Of a stretch of DNA of 64,000 nucleotides, positions 1 to 8,600 are shown piece by piece. A model generated the notes under the pieces. The model made no database searches, was not told the DNA's origin, and saw only the letters and a list, made by a program, of their open reading frames with translations. Origin of the DNA: Boseongicola sp. (GTDB lineage: Bacteria; Pseudomonadota; Alphaproteobacteria; Rhodobacterales; Rhodobacteraceae); assembly GCA_014075275.1 (NCBI GenBank), contig CP046179.1, positions 2,613,932-2,677,931 of the forward strand. Reading direction: 5' to 3'. Position numbers and translations under genes: made by a program. Each line of letters starts with the position of its first letter. The stretch's first letter is position 1.

Positions 1-1
1 G

Positions 2-598
2 ACCGGCATGCCCGAAGTGCCGCGCTACGCGATGTATTCCGGCTGTGTACTCGACCAGATCAACTGGCAGATGCAGCGCTCGGGGCTGCTGACCGCGACA
101 TCCCGGCTGGTGGCGCAGGGCGAGACGGTGGGCACAACGACCAGCGCAGGCACGCCCGCCGCGCTGGAATTGCAGCGCTTCGGCCATTTCAATGGGGCGA
201 TCACCCGCAACGGATCTGCCCTCGGCAATGTGGTCTCGGCCGACATTACCTACGCCAACAACCTCGACCGCATCGAGACCATCCGCTCGGACGGCCGCAT
301 CGACGGCGCGGACCCGTCCATCGCTGCGCTGACCGGCTCCATCGAGGTGCGCTTCGCTGACCAGACACTGGTGACGCAGGCGATCAATGGCGATCCTTGC
401 GAGCTTGAGTTCGCCTATCTGCTGCCCTCGGGCGAAAGCTTCACCTTCACCGTGCACGCCGTCTACCTGCCACGCCCGCGCATCGAGATTTCCGGGCCGC
501 AGGGCGTGCAGGCCACTTTCGACTGGCAAGCCGCCCGCGACAGCGTCGTCGGCCGGATGTGCACCGCAACCCTCCTGAACGATGTGGAGACATATTGA
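2..598 (+). CDS. Phage major tail tube protein, 5' end cut by window
   Basis: The reading frame is open to the left edge, so the true start probably lies outside; an internal ATG is at position 8. The visible 196 residues contain a beta-rich pattern, with a central stretch on the cell-free hexamer-type fold (repeated short strands such as GSIEVRFADQTLV and ESFTFTVHAVYLP), as in siphophage tail tube proteins. It lies immediately upstream of the tail assembly chaperone and tape measure, which is the standard position of the tube gene, and its stop overlaps the next start by one base (TGATG). Role: polymerises into the tail tube around the tape measure. Identification rests on fold-like pattern and position, not on a single catalytic motif. 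Confidence 0.75.
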   Translation, partial: TGMPEVPRYAMYSGCVLDQINWQMQRSGLLTATSRLVAQGETVGTTTSAGTPAALELQRFGHFNGAITRNGSALGNVVSADITYANNLDRIETIRSDGRIDGADPSIAALTGSIEVRFADQTLVTQAINGDPCELEFAYLLPSGESFTFTVHAVYLPRPRIEISGPQGVQATFDWQAARDSVVGRMCTATLLNDVETY

Positions 599-1035
599 TG
601 CTCACGCTCGACCTAACGAACGCGCCGCGCTGGCATAGTCTTGCCCCCGGCGTGCGGGCGCAACTGCGACCGCTGACTACCGCGCTGATGGTGGCCACCC
701 GCAGCGATCCCGCCGTCGAAGCGGTCCCCAAAGAGGCCTCCGACGAGGAGCGCGCCGTGGCCTTCGCCAAAGCTCTCGCACGGAGGGCGGTGCTCGCCTG
801 GGACGGCATCGGCGACGCGGACGGCGAGCCGATCGATCCCAGCCCCGAGGCCATCGACGCGCTGCTCGATGTCTGGCCTATCTTCGAGGCCTTCCAGCTG
901 ACCTACGTCTCCAAAGGCCTGCTGCTGGAACAGGAAAAAAACGTCTCCGCGTCCTTGCCGAGTGGTCCTTCGGCGGGGGCGAACGCTACTGCGACGCCTG
1001 CCAAACGGCGTGCGAAGACTGCCCGGCGTGGCTGA
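598..1035 (+). CDS. Tail assembly chaperone, zero-frame product (gpG-like)
   Basis: A 145-residue protein starting at the ATG that overlaps the tail tube stop. In siphophages the gene between tail tube and tape measure encodes a chaperone that coats the tape measure during tail assembly. The zero-frame protein ends in a low-complexity Ala/Lys/Arg-rich tail (ATPAKRRAKTARRG), whereas the -1 frame from the run of seven A at 935-941 encodes a more protein-like continuation to 1262. This is the G/GT arrangement. The assignment comes from position, size and the frameshift signal; sequence similarity of such chaperones is weak. Confidence 0.75.
   Translation: MLTLDLTNAPRWHSLAPGVRAQLRPLTTALMVATRSDPAVEAVPKEASDEERAVAFAKALARRAVLAWDGIGDADGEPIDPSPEAIDALLDVWPIFEAFQLTYVSKGLLLEQEKNVSASLPSGPSAGANATATPAKRRAKTARRG
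936..942 (+). promoter_or_regulatory. Programmed -1 ribosomal frameshift site (slippery heptamer)
   Basis: The zero frame reads CAG GAA AAA AAC GTC, so the heptamer A AAA AAC lies exactly in the X XXY YYZ register required for tandem -1 slippage. After the slip the frame continues AAA AAA CGT and stays open for another 107 codons to the stop at 1260-1262. The position, shortly before the zero-frame stop of the tail chaperone, matches the conserved G/GT frameshift of lambda-like phages. Confidence 0.85.
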
Positions 1036-1262
1036 ACCGGCCGCTGACTTACGAGGGTTGGCAGGTCTGGGACTTGGTCGACCGTCTCGGCGGCCAGCTC
1101 CGCGTTCTGCCGGGTGCGGTGATCGGCTGGGACCTGACCGCTGCGCTCGCTCTCGGTGACGCGCTCGGCATCCCACCCCTGGCCATGGCCGAACTGCTGC
1201 CCGTCATTGAATCCGTGATGGTTGCGAAGCTCAACGAACAGATGGATCATTCCAATGGCTGA
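936..1262 (+). CDS. Tail assembly chaperone, -1 frame extension (T part of GT fusion)
   Basis: Read in the -1 frame from the slippery site, this stretch continues without a stop to 1262 and ends 8 bases inside the tape measure gene. Joined to the first 113 codons of the upstream frame it gives a fusion of about 221 residues. The extension contains two CxxC pairs (CDAC and CEDC, about residues 129-138 of the fusion) and a Trp-rich segment (EGWQVWDLVDR), so it looks like real protein and may bind a metal. In lambda the GT fusion recruits tail tube subunits to the tape measure. There is no good independent start near 936, which supports production only by frameshifting. Confidence 0.8.
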   Translation, partial: KKRLRVLAEWSFGGGERYCDACQTACEDCPAWLNRPLTYEGWQVWDLVDRLGGQLRVLPGAVIGWDLTAALALGDALGIPPLAMAELLPVIESVMVAKLNEQMDHSNG

Positions 1263-3672
1263 AAAGCGCGTTTCTGTCCGCCTTGCCGCGGTCGGTGGCC
1301 GACAGGTGCGCGCCGAACTGGAAGGTGTCGGTGAGGCCGGGGTGCGAGGGTTCGGGCGGCTCAGCCGCGAGATGGAGGCGGCCAACGCCCGACTTGCGGC
1401 GTTCTCCCGTCGTGTTGCAGTGGCTGCCGCTGCCGCCGTGGCCGCCGCCGCTGCTGCTGGCGTGGCGATGGTCCGATCCGGGCTGCAAACCGTCGATGCG
1501 CAGGCCAAGCTCGCGCAGTCGCTGGGGACCACCGTCGCCTCGATCCAGACGCTGGAGCGCGCGGGCGAGCTGGCGGGCGTGTCGATGTCCGGCATCGAGC
1601 AGGCCACCAAGGATCTGACGCGCCGTCTCAGCCAGGCGGCCGCCGGGACCGGACCTGCCGCCGACGCGCTGGATCGGCTGGGGCTTTCGGCTGCCGACCT
1701 AATTTCCCTGCCGCTGGATCAGCGTGTGGGCGCGATCAACGCGGCCATCGAGGAATTTGTGCCCGCAGCCGAACGCGCGGCCGTCGCCGGTCAGCTCTTT
1801 GGCGAGGAAGGCTCCATCGCCATGTCGCGGATCGACACCGCGACGCTGCGCCAGGCGAAAGAGGATGTTCTGGCCTTCGGCGTCGTCGTGTCGGAGCAGG
1901 ATGCCGACCAGATCGAGCAGACGAACGACGCCATCTCAAGGTTGGGGCTGATCTGGCGCGGGCTGTCGAACCAGCTGACGGTCGCTGCGGCACCCGCGCT
2001 GGAAGCGGTCGCGAATGCCATGGCGGCGGTTGCGAGCCGCACAGGCCCGCTCGGCATCGCGATCCGCAGTGTCTTCGACAACATCGGCCGTCTGACCACC
2101 TATGCCGCTACGTTTGTGGCTTTTCTTGCAGGGCGTTGGGTCGCCGGGATTGCCGTCGCAGCTCTCTCGGTCCGTGGCCTCGCCACCGCGCTGGTGCTCC
2201 TTCGTGGGGCACTGATCCGCACCGGCATCGGCGCGTTGATCGTTGGCGCGGGCGAGCTCGTCTACCAGTTCACCCGCCTTGTTACTGGCGCGGGCGGATT
2301 TGGAGAGGCGATGTCGCTTCTGAAGGACCTCGCCGTCGAGGTGTGGGACCGCATCAAGATGGGGGCAGCTGCGGCGGGCGCTGCGGCCACTGCAATGTTT
2401 TTCGATCTGAAGTCTGATGCGGCGTCGGGTATGCAGAGCGCCATCGAAAGCGTCGTGACTTTCGGCAACACGGCCGCGAACACCTTCGAGGGGGCCTACG
2501 AGGCGATCAAGGCGATCTGGGGACTGCTGCCAGCCGCCATCGGCGATCTGGCGTTTCAGGCGGCCAACAGCCTGATCGACGGCGTTGAGGCGATGCTGAA
2601 CGGCGTCGTCTCGCGGATCAACACATTCATCGGGGGGATCAACCAGGGGCTGGAAGCGCTCGGGTCAGAGCGTCGCATCTCGATCATTCCCGATCTCGAA
2701 CTTGGTCAGATCGAGAACCGGTTTGAGGGCGCAGCAACTGCCGCGACCACAGCCGCACAGACCGCCTTCGACCGCGCTTTTGAGGATAACCCGCTTTCCG
2801 CACCCGATCTCGGGCTCACTGCGGCGGCCAATACTGCGCTTGCCACGGCCAACACATATCGTGGCGCGGCCCACGATCTGGCCGAAGGCGCGCGCGCGCC
2901 ACTCGCCAGTTGGCAGGCATTGCGTGATGCGGTGCGGGGCAGCGATGAAGCTGGCGCGAACGCGCTGACCGAGGCGACCAACGCGGCGGAGCGATTGGAA
3001 ACTGCCCTTGGCGATGCCGGACAGGCGGCCACGGGTGCGGGTGCAGCGGCCGAGACTGCTGCCGCTGCAGCCGAACCTGACATCGACGCCGCAGTTTCCG
3101 GCTGGCAGGCGGTCACCGCAGCGCTCAGCGACTATGCCAGCAAGGCGCGCGAGATTGGCGGGGACATCGGCCAGAGCCTCGTCAGCGCGTTCCAGTCGGC
3201 CGAGAATGCGGTCGGCGAATTCGTGAAAATCGGCAAGCTGGATTTCCGCGATCTGGTTACCTCGCTGCTGGCCGATCTCTCCAAGCTGGCGGCGAGGCGG
3301 TTCATCCTCGGGCCTATTGCCAACGCGCTCTCTGGCGCGCTGGGGGGCGCGGGCGGGATCTTCGCCAACATCCTGCACGCGGGCGGCATGGTCGGAGACT
3401 CTTCGCCAAGCCGGATGGTCCCGGCGATGGCTTTCGCGGCAGCGCCTCGCATGCATGCCGGCGGCGTTGCAGGGCTCCGCCACGATGAAGTTCCGGCCAT
3501 CTTGCAACGCGGCGAGCGCGTGCTGTCTCGCCGCGAAGCTCAGAGCTACGGCGCAGCCGGTGGCGTGAATGTCACCATCATGGCGCGCGACGCCGAGAGC
3601 TTCCGGCAGTCCCGGACGCAGGTTGCGGCGGACATCGCCCGCGCCGTCTCGCTCGGGCGAAGGGGTATGTGA
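1255..3672 (+). CDS. Phage tail tape measure protein
   Basis: About 805 residues, starting at the ATG that overlaps the GT stop (MAEKRVSV). It is rich in Ala, Gly and short helices, with long alternating hydrophobic segments (for example residues 60-80 and 290-340) and a C-terminal region with an AGG/HAGGMVGDSSPSR type Gly-rich motif, all typical of lambda-gpH/TP901-like tape measure proteins. It sets tail length and is ejected at infection. At about 805 residues it would give a tail on the order of 120 nm if the usual 1.5 angstrom per residue holds. The C-terminal part resembles the tape measure C-domain (LDFRDLVTSLLADLSKLAARR). Confidence 0.9.
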   Translation: MAEKRVSVRLAAVGGRQVRAELEGVGEAGVRGFGRLSREMEAANARLAAFSRRVAVAAAAAVAAAAAAGVAMVRSGLQTVDAQAKLAQSLGTTVASIQTLERAGELAGVSMSGIEQATKDLTRRLSQAAAGTGPAADALDRLGLSAADLISLPLDQRVGAINAAIEEFVPAAERAAVAGQLFGEEGSIAMSRIDTATLRQAKEDVLAFGVVVSEQDADQIEQTNDAISRLGLIWRGLSNQLTVAAAPALEAVANAMAAVASRTGPLGIAIRSVFDNIGRLTTYAATFVAFLAGRWVAGIAVAALSVRGLATALVLLRGALIRTGIGALIVGAGELVYQFTRLVTGAGGFGEAMSLLKDLAVEVWDRIKMGAAAAGAAATAMFFDLKSDAASGMQSAIESVVTFGNTAANTFEGAYEAIKAIWGLLPAAIGDLAFQAANSLIDGVEAMLNGVVSRINTFIGGINQGLEALGSERRISIIPDLELGQIENRFEGAATAATTAAQTAFDRAFEDNPLSAPDLGLTAAANTALATANTYRGAAHDLAEGARAPLASWQALRDAVRGSDEAGANALTEATNAAERLETALGDAGQAATGAGAAAETAAAAAEPDIDAAVSGWQAVTAALSDYASKAREIGGDIGQSLVSAFQSAENAVGEFVKIGKLDFRDLVTSLLADLSKLAARRFILGPIANALSGALGGAGGIFANILHAGGMVGDSSPSRMVPAMAFAAAPRMHAGGVAGLRHDEVPAILQRGERVLSRREAQSYGAAGGVNVTIMARDAESFRQSRTQVAADIARAVSLGRRGM

Positions 3673-4298
3673 TGGCGTTTCACGAAGTCCGGTTTCCCGA
3701 CAATATCAGCCGGGGTGCGCGCGGCGGGCCCGAGCGGCGGACCCAGATCGTCGAACTCGCTTCCGGCGACGAGGAGCGCAACGCCAGCTGGGCGAACAGC
3801 CGCCGCCGCTACGATGTCGCCTATGGCATCCGCCGCGCGGACGATCTGGCGGCGGTCGTGGCCTTCTTCGAGGCCCGCAACGGTCGGCTGCATGGCTTTA
3901 GGTTCAAGGACTGGGGCGACCACAAGTCCTGCGTTCCCTCGGGAACGCCGGCACCGAACAATCAGGCGATTGGCACCGGCGACGGCGCGACGACCGCCTT
4001 CCAACTAATCAAGCGCTACACCTCCGGGGTGCAATCCTGGACGCGCGCCATCGCTAAACCAGTGACCGGAACCGTGCGCATCGCGCTTGGTGGGGTCGAG
4101 CAGCCCTCGGGCTGGTCGGTCGACACCACGACCGGCGTTGTCACCTTCAGCGCCGCCCCGGGCGCTGGCATCGCCGTCACAGCGGGCTTCCAGTTCGACG
4201 TACCCGTCCGCTTCGACACCGACGTGCTCGACGTGACGCTTGATCTCGAGCGGCTGGGCTCGATCACCTCCATACCCTTGCTGGAACTCCGCCGATGA
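3672..4298 (+). CDS. DUF2460 distal tail protein (GTA gp12-like)
   Basis: 208 residues from the ATG at 3672, which overlaps the tape measure stop; a GTG one codon upstream is an alternative start. Opens with the family signature FHEVRFPDNISRGARGGPER and contains the RNASWANSRRRYDVAYGIR segment typical of DUF2460. In Rhodobacter GTA the homologue gp12 is the distal tail ring protein linking tube and hub. It precedes DUF2163, NlpC/P60 and the tip protein in the same order as in GTA. Confidence 0.93.
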   Translation: MAFHEVRFPDNISRGARGGPERRTQIVELASGDEERNASWANSRRRYDVAYGIRRADDLAAVVAFFEARNGRLHGFRFKDWGDHKSCVPSGTPAPNNQAIGTGDGATTAFQLIKRYTSGVQSWTRAIAKPVTGTVRIALGGVEQPSGWSVDTTTGVVTFSAAPGAGIAVTAGFQFDVPVRFDTDVLDVTLDLERLGSITSIPLLELRR

Positions 4299-5179
4299 AA
4301 AACATCAATCCCGATCTGCAAGCGCATCTGGACGACGGGACAACAACGCTCGCCTGGTGCTGGCGGATTTCGCGGGCTGACGACGCGAGTTTCGGCTTCA
4401 CCGACCACGACCGGACGGTCAGCTTCGACGGCACTGATTTCGAGCCCGAGAGCGGCCTCACGGCCTCCGAGGTGCGGTCGGGATCGGACCTGTCGGTCGA
4501 TGCGCAGGACGCCGAGGGCGTGCTGACCTCCGACCGCATCACCGAGACCGACATTCTCGACGGCCGCTGGGACAACGCCGAGGTCGAAGTCTGGCGGGTG
4601 AACTGGGCGGACACGGGCCAGCGCGTGCTGATGCGCCGCGGTGCCATCGGTCAGATCCGGCGCGGGCGGCTGGCCTTCGTCGCGGAGGTGCGCTCGCTGG
4701 CGCATGTGCTGGGCCAGACGGTCGGGCGGACCTTTCAGGCGACCTGCGATGCCGTGCTCGGGGATGCGCGCTGCGGGCTCGATCTGGAGGACCCCACCTA
4801 CAAGGGTACCGGCGCTGTCATCGATCTCCTGCGTGATCGGGCCTTCACCGCCTCTGGCCTTGGTGTCTTCACAGCCGGATGGTTCAATTTCGGCACCGTG
4901 GAATGGACCAGCGGCGCGAATGTGGGGCGTCGGACCGAGGTGCTCGGTCACGACGTGACCGATGGCATCGCGGTGCTGACGCTGCTCGAAGCACCGGTGC
5001 GCGGTATCGCCGAGGGTGATGCCTTCACCATCCGTGCAGGCTGCGACAAGCGGATCGAGACCTGCGGGGCGAAGTTCGCCAACACAGCAAACTTTCGTGG
5101 ATTCCCGCATATTCCCGGCCAGGACGCGGTGCTCCGCTATGCCACCAAGGATGGTGGACACGAAGGGTCCGTGCTTTGA
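4295..5179 (+). CDS. DUF2163 / BR0599-type tail hub protein (GTA gp13-like)
   Basis: 294 residues starting at an ATG that overlaps the previous stop by four bases (ATGA). The N-terminal half is the DUF2163 domain (TLAWCWRISRADDASFGFTD), and the C-terminal part carries the Cys-containing signature DKRIETCGAKFANTANFRG followed by FPHIPGQDAVLRY, typical of the phage conserved BR0599 region. In GTA particles gp13 forms the hub under the distal tail protein. Conserved Cys residues at about 150-160 and 265-275 may bind an iron-sulfur cluster, as reported for GTA hub proteins. Confidence 0.93.
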   Translation: MKNINPDLQAHLDDGTTTLAWCWRISRADDASFGFTDHDRTVSFDGTDFEPESGLTASEVRSGSDLSVDAQDAEGVLTSDRITETDILDGRWDNAEVEVWRVNWADTGQRVLMRRGAIGQIRRGRLAFVAEVRSLAHVLGQTVGRTFQATCDAVLGDARCGLDLEDPTYKGTGAVIDLLRDRAFTASGLGVFTAGWFNFGTVEWTSGANVGRRTEVLGHDVTDGIAVLTLLEAPVRGIAEGDAFTIRAGCDKRIETCGAKFANTANFRGFPHIPGQDAVLRYATKDGGHEGSVL

Positions 5180-5622
5180 CAAAACCCCTCGCATCGGCCG
5201 ACCCCCAGCGCGTCATCGCCATCGCGCGCTCCTGGCTCGGCACGCCATACCACGATCAGGCCAGCCTTCGGGGTGTCGGTTGCGACTGCCTCGGGTTGGC
5301 ACGCGGGGTCTGGCGCGAAGTCGTCGGTCCTGAACCGTTCCCGATCCCGCCCTACAGCCGGGACTGGGGTGAAACCGGGCCGCGCGAAGTGCTGGCCGAG
5401 GGCGCTCGGCGCATGATGCCGGAGATTGCTCCCTCCGCAGCCGGTCCCGGCGCGCTGGTCCTCTTTCGCATGAAGCCCCGCGCCATTGCCAAACATGTCG
5501 GGATCCTCACCGGGCCTGGCACCTTCCTCCACGCCTATGAGCGCCTCGGCGTCATCGAGGAACCGCTCACTCCATCCTGGCGGCGGCGCATCGCCTTCGC
5601 CTTCCTGTTCCCCCAACGCTGA
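5176..5622 (+). CDS. NlpC/P60 family tail peptidase (GTA gp14-like)
   Basis: 148 residues with a TTG start overlapping the DUF2163 stop (TTGA); no ATG or GTG is nearby. Catalytic Cys lies in GVGCDCLGLARGVWREV (about residues 34-50) and the His in KHVGILTGPGTFLHAYE (about 108-124), the NlpC/P60 fold of papain-like peptidoglycan hydrolases. In GTA and related siphophages it sits at the tail tip and locally opens peptidoglycan during DNA delivery. It is separate from the M15 endolysin further downstream that would serve in host lysis. Confidence 0.93.
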   Translation: MTKPLASADPQRVIAIARSWLGTPYHDQASLRGVGCDCLGLARGVWREVVGPEPFPIPPYSRDWGETGPREVLAEGARRMMPEIAPSAAGPGALVLFRMKPRAIAKHVGILTGPGTFLHAYERLGVIEEPLTPSWRRRIAFAFLFPQR

Positions 5623-5631
5623 GACCCCGAC

Positions 5632-8600
5632 ATGGCCACCCTCGTTCTCGGCGCCGCTGGCGCTGCCATTGGCGGCAGTATTGGCGGCGCGATCCTCGGC
5701 GTCAGCGCCGCCACCATTGGCGGCTTCATCGGCTCCACCATCGGATCGGTTGTCGACAGCTGGATCATCTCTTCGCTCGCGCCGACCCAGCGCATCGAAG
5801 GCGCGCGGATGGACAATCTGCGCATCACCTCGGCCACCGAAGGGGCGGTGATCCCGCGCCTTTACGGCCGCATGCGGATCGGCGGCAATATCGTCTGGGC
5901 GACGGATTTCCGCGAGGAGACCAAGACGACCACGCAGGGTGGCGGTAAGGGCGGCGGGGGTGGCGGCAAGGTCAAGACCACCGAGTATTTCTACTATGCG
6001 AGCTTCGCCGTCGCGCTTTGCGAGGGGCAGATCACCGGCATTGGCCGCATCTGGGCCGACGGCAAGCTGCTGGATACCACCGGGATCACCTGGCGCTGGT
6101 ATCCGGGAGACGAAGCGCAGACGGTCGATCCGTTCATCGCGGCCAAGATGGGGGCATTAAGCACACCGGCCTATCGCGGCACGGCCTATGTCGTTTTCGA
6201 AGACCTTCCGCTTGGGAATTACGGCAACCGCATCCCGCAGCTGAGTTTCGAGGTGTTCCGCCCGCTGGCCGATCTGGACACGGCGGAGGGTCTCACGCAA
6301 GCGGTCACCATGATCCCGGCCTCAGGTGAGTTCGCCTATGCCACGCAGGGCATCCGCAAAGGCAGTGGCGGATCGTCCGAGCCCGAAAACCTCAATGCGC
6401 TGACCGATACCGCCGACATGGTGGTGGCGTTGGATCGGCTGCAGGCGATGGCACCGAAGGTCGAGAGTGTGTCACTGGTGGTTGCCTGGTTCGGAGACGA
6501 TCTGCGGGCACGCAATTGCAAGGTGCGGCCGGGTGTCGAGGTCACCGCCAAGACCACCACACCGTCGACCTGGTCTGTGAATGGTGTCAGCCGGGCCAAT
6601 GCCTTTCTGGTCAGCCGCGACGATCAGGATCGGCCGGTCTATGGTGGCACGCCCGCCGATTTCGCTGTCGTGCAGGCAATTCAGGAGATCAAGGCGCGCG
6701 GCCTGCGCGTCACCTTCTATCCGTTCATCCTGATGGATGTGCCACCCGGCAACAGCCTTCCCAACCCGTATTCCGACAATGCCGCCGAGACGGGCCAGCC
6801 CGCTTTTCCCTGGCGGGGTCGGATCACCTGTTCGCCTGCGGCGGGGTATGCTGGGACAGTGGACAAGACCGCCACGGCCGCCACGCAGGTGTCGGCGCTG
6901 TTCGGCGAGGCAATGCCCGCCAGCTTCAGCGTGGCGGGTCAGTCGGTTTCGTGGACCGGGCCTTCCGGCGACTGGGGATTGCGGCGCATGGTCTTGCATT
7001 ACGCGCATCTCTGCGCGGCGGCGGGCGGGGTCGACGCATTCCTGATCGGCACCGAGATGCCGGGGCTGACCACGATCCGCTCGGGTGCGGCCACCTATCC
7101 TGCGGTGCAGGCTTATCAAGATCTCCTTGCGGATGTGCGCTCGATCCTCGGGTCCGGGACGAAGATCGGCTACGCCGCCGACTGGTCGGAGTATTTCGGG
7201 CACCAGCCGGGCGATGGCTCGGGCGACGTGTTCTTCCACCTCGACTCGCTCTGGGCCGATCCGGAAATCGATTTCGTCGGGATCGACAACTACATGCCGC
7301 TGTCGGACTGGCGCGACGGGTTCGAGCATCTCGACGCGGCCGAGGGCTGGCCCGCGATCTACGACCGCGCCTACCTGCAGGGAAACATCGCGGGCGGGGA
7401 AGGCTTCGATTGGTTCTATGCATCGGCTGCTGACCGCACTGCGCAGGTCCGTACCCCGATCACCGATGGTGTGGCGGCCAAGCCGTGGGTCTTCCGCTAC
7501 AAGGATCTGCGCGCCTGGTGGTCGAGTGCGCATTACAACCGTCCGGGCGGAATGGAGAGCGGGACGCCGACCGCGTGGGTGCCGCAATCCAAGCCCGTCT
7601 GGTTCACTGAGCTGGGTTGCCCGGCCATCGACCGCGGCACGAACCAGCCCAATGTGTTCTTCGATCCGAAGTCGTCGGAGAGCTTCACGCCGCATTTCTC
7701 GCGGGGTTGGCGCGACGACGCCATCCAGCGCACCTATCTCGAGGCGACATATCTCTGGTGGGGCGAAGCTTCGAACAACCCGATCTCCGGCATCTACGGC
7801 GGCCGGATGGTGCATGTACCTGAATGCGCCGCCTGGACTTGGGACGCGCGGCCCTATCCGTTCTTCCCGGCACTGACCGACGTCTGGACAGACGGCGCGA
7901 ACTGGCGGCTGGGGCACTGGCTGACGGGGCGGCTCGGCGCGGTGTCGCTGGCTGCGCTGGTCCGGCATCTCTGCCTGCGAGCCGGAATGCCGGAAGCCCG
8001 GATCGACGTCACCGGTCTCTGGGGCGCGGTCGAGGGATATGCAATTGGCGCGCTCGAAAGCCCGCGCGCCTCGATCACCACGCTGTCGCGGCATTTCGGC
8101 TTCGACGCGGTCGAGACCGAGGGCATGATCCGGTTTGTGATGCGCGGGCGCGCCGCCGCAGCAAGCGTGACGCACGAAGACCTGGTGGCGGCCCGCGAAG
8201 GCGATGTGCTGGAACTGACCCGCGCGCAGGAGACGGAACTGCCACAGGCCCTGAAATGGCAGGTCGCGCGTGCCGACGAGGATTATGACGCCGCCCTCGT
8301 CGAGGCGCGGCGCATCACCGTGGACACGACCCGCATTGCCTCGGAGTCCTTCCCCATGGCAGTCCCGCCTGAGGAAGCCGAACGGCGCTGCCGCCGGGCG
8401 CTGATGGAAGCCTGGACCGGGCGGGAGACAGCCGCGTTTCGCTTGCCACCCTCGCGGCTGGCATTGGATCCGGCGGACGTCGTGACGCTGGAACATGACG
8501 GGCGACACATTCCGCTGCGGTTGGTCTCGATAGCGGATGCCGAGGCGCGAGGTATTGAAGCGGTCCGCCAGGATCGCGAGGCCCACGACCTGCCGCCCGG

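Noticed and set aside
2665-3507. A 280-codon minus-strand frame inside the tape measure gene
   Set aside because: Antisense shadow in GC-rich DNA; no family pattern and no ribosome binding site.
6472-8586. A 704-codon minus-strand open frame inside the tail tip gene
   Set aside because: It is antisense to a clearly conserved GTA gp15-like protein in very GC-rich DNA, where long shadow frames are expected; its translation is Arg/Pro-rich without any domain.
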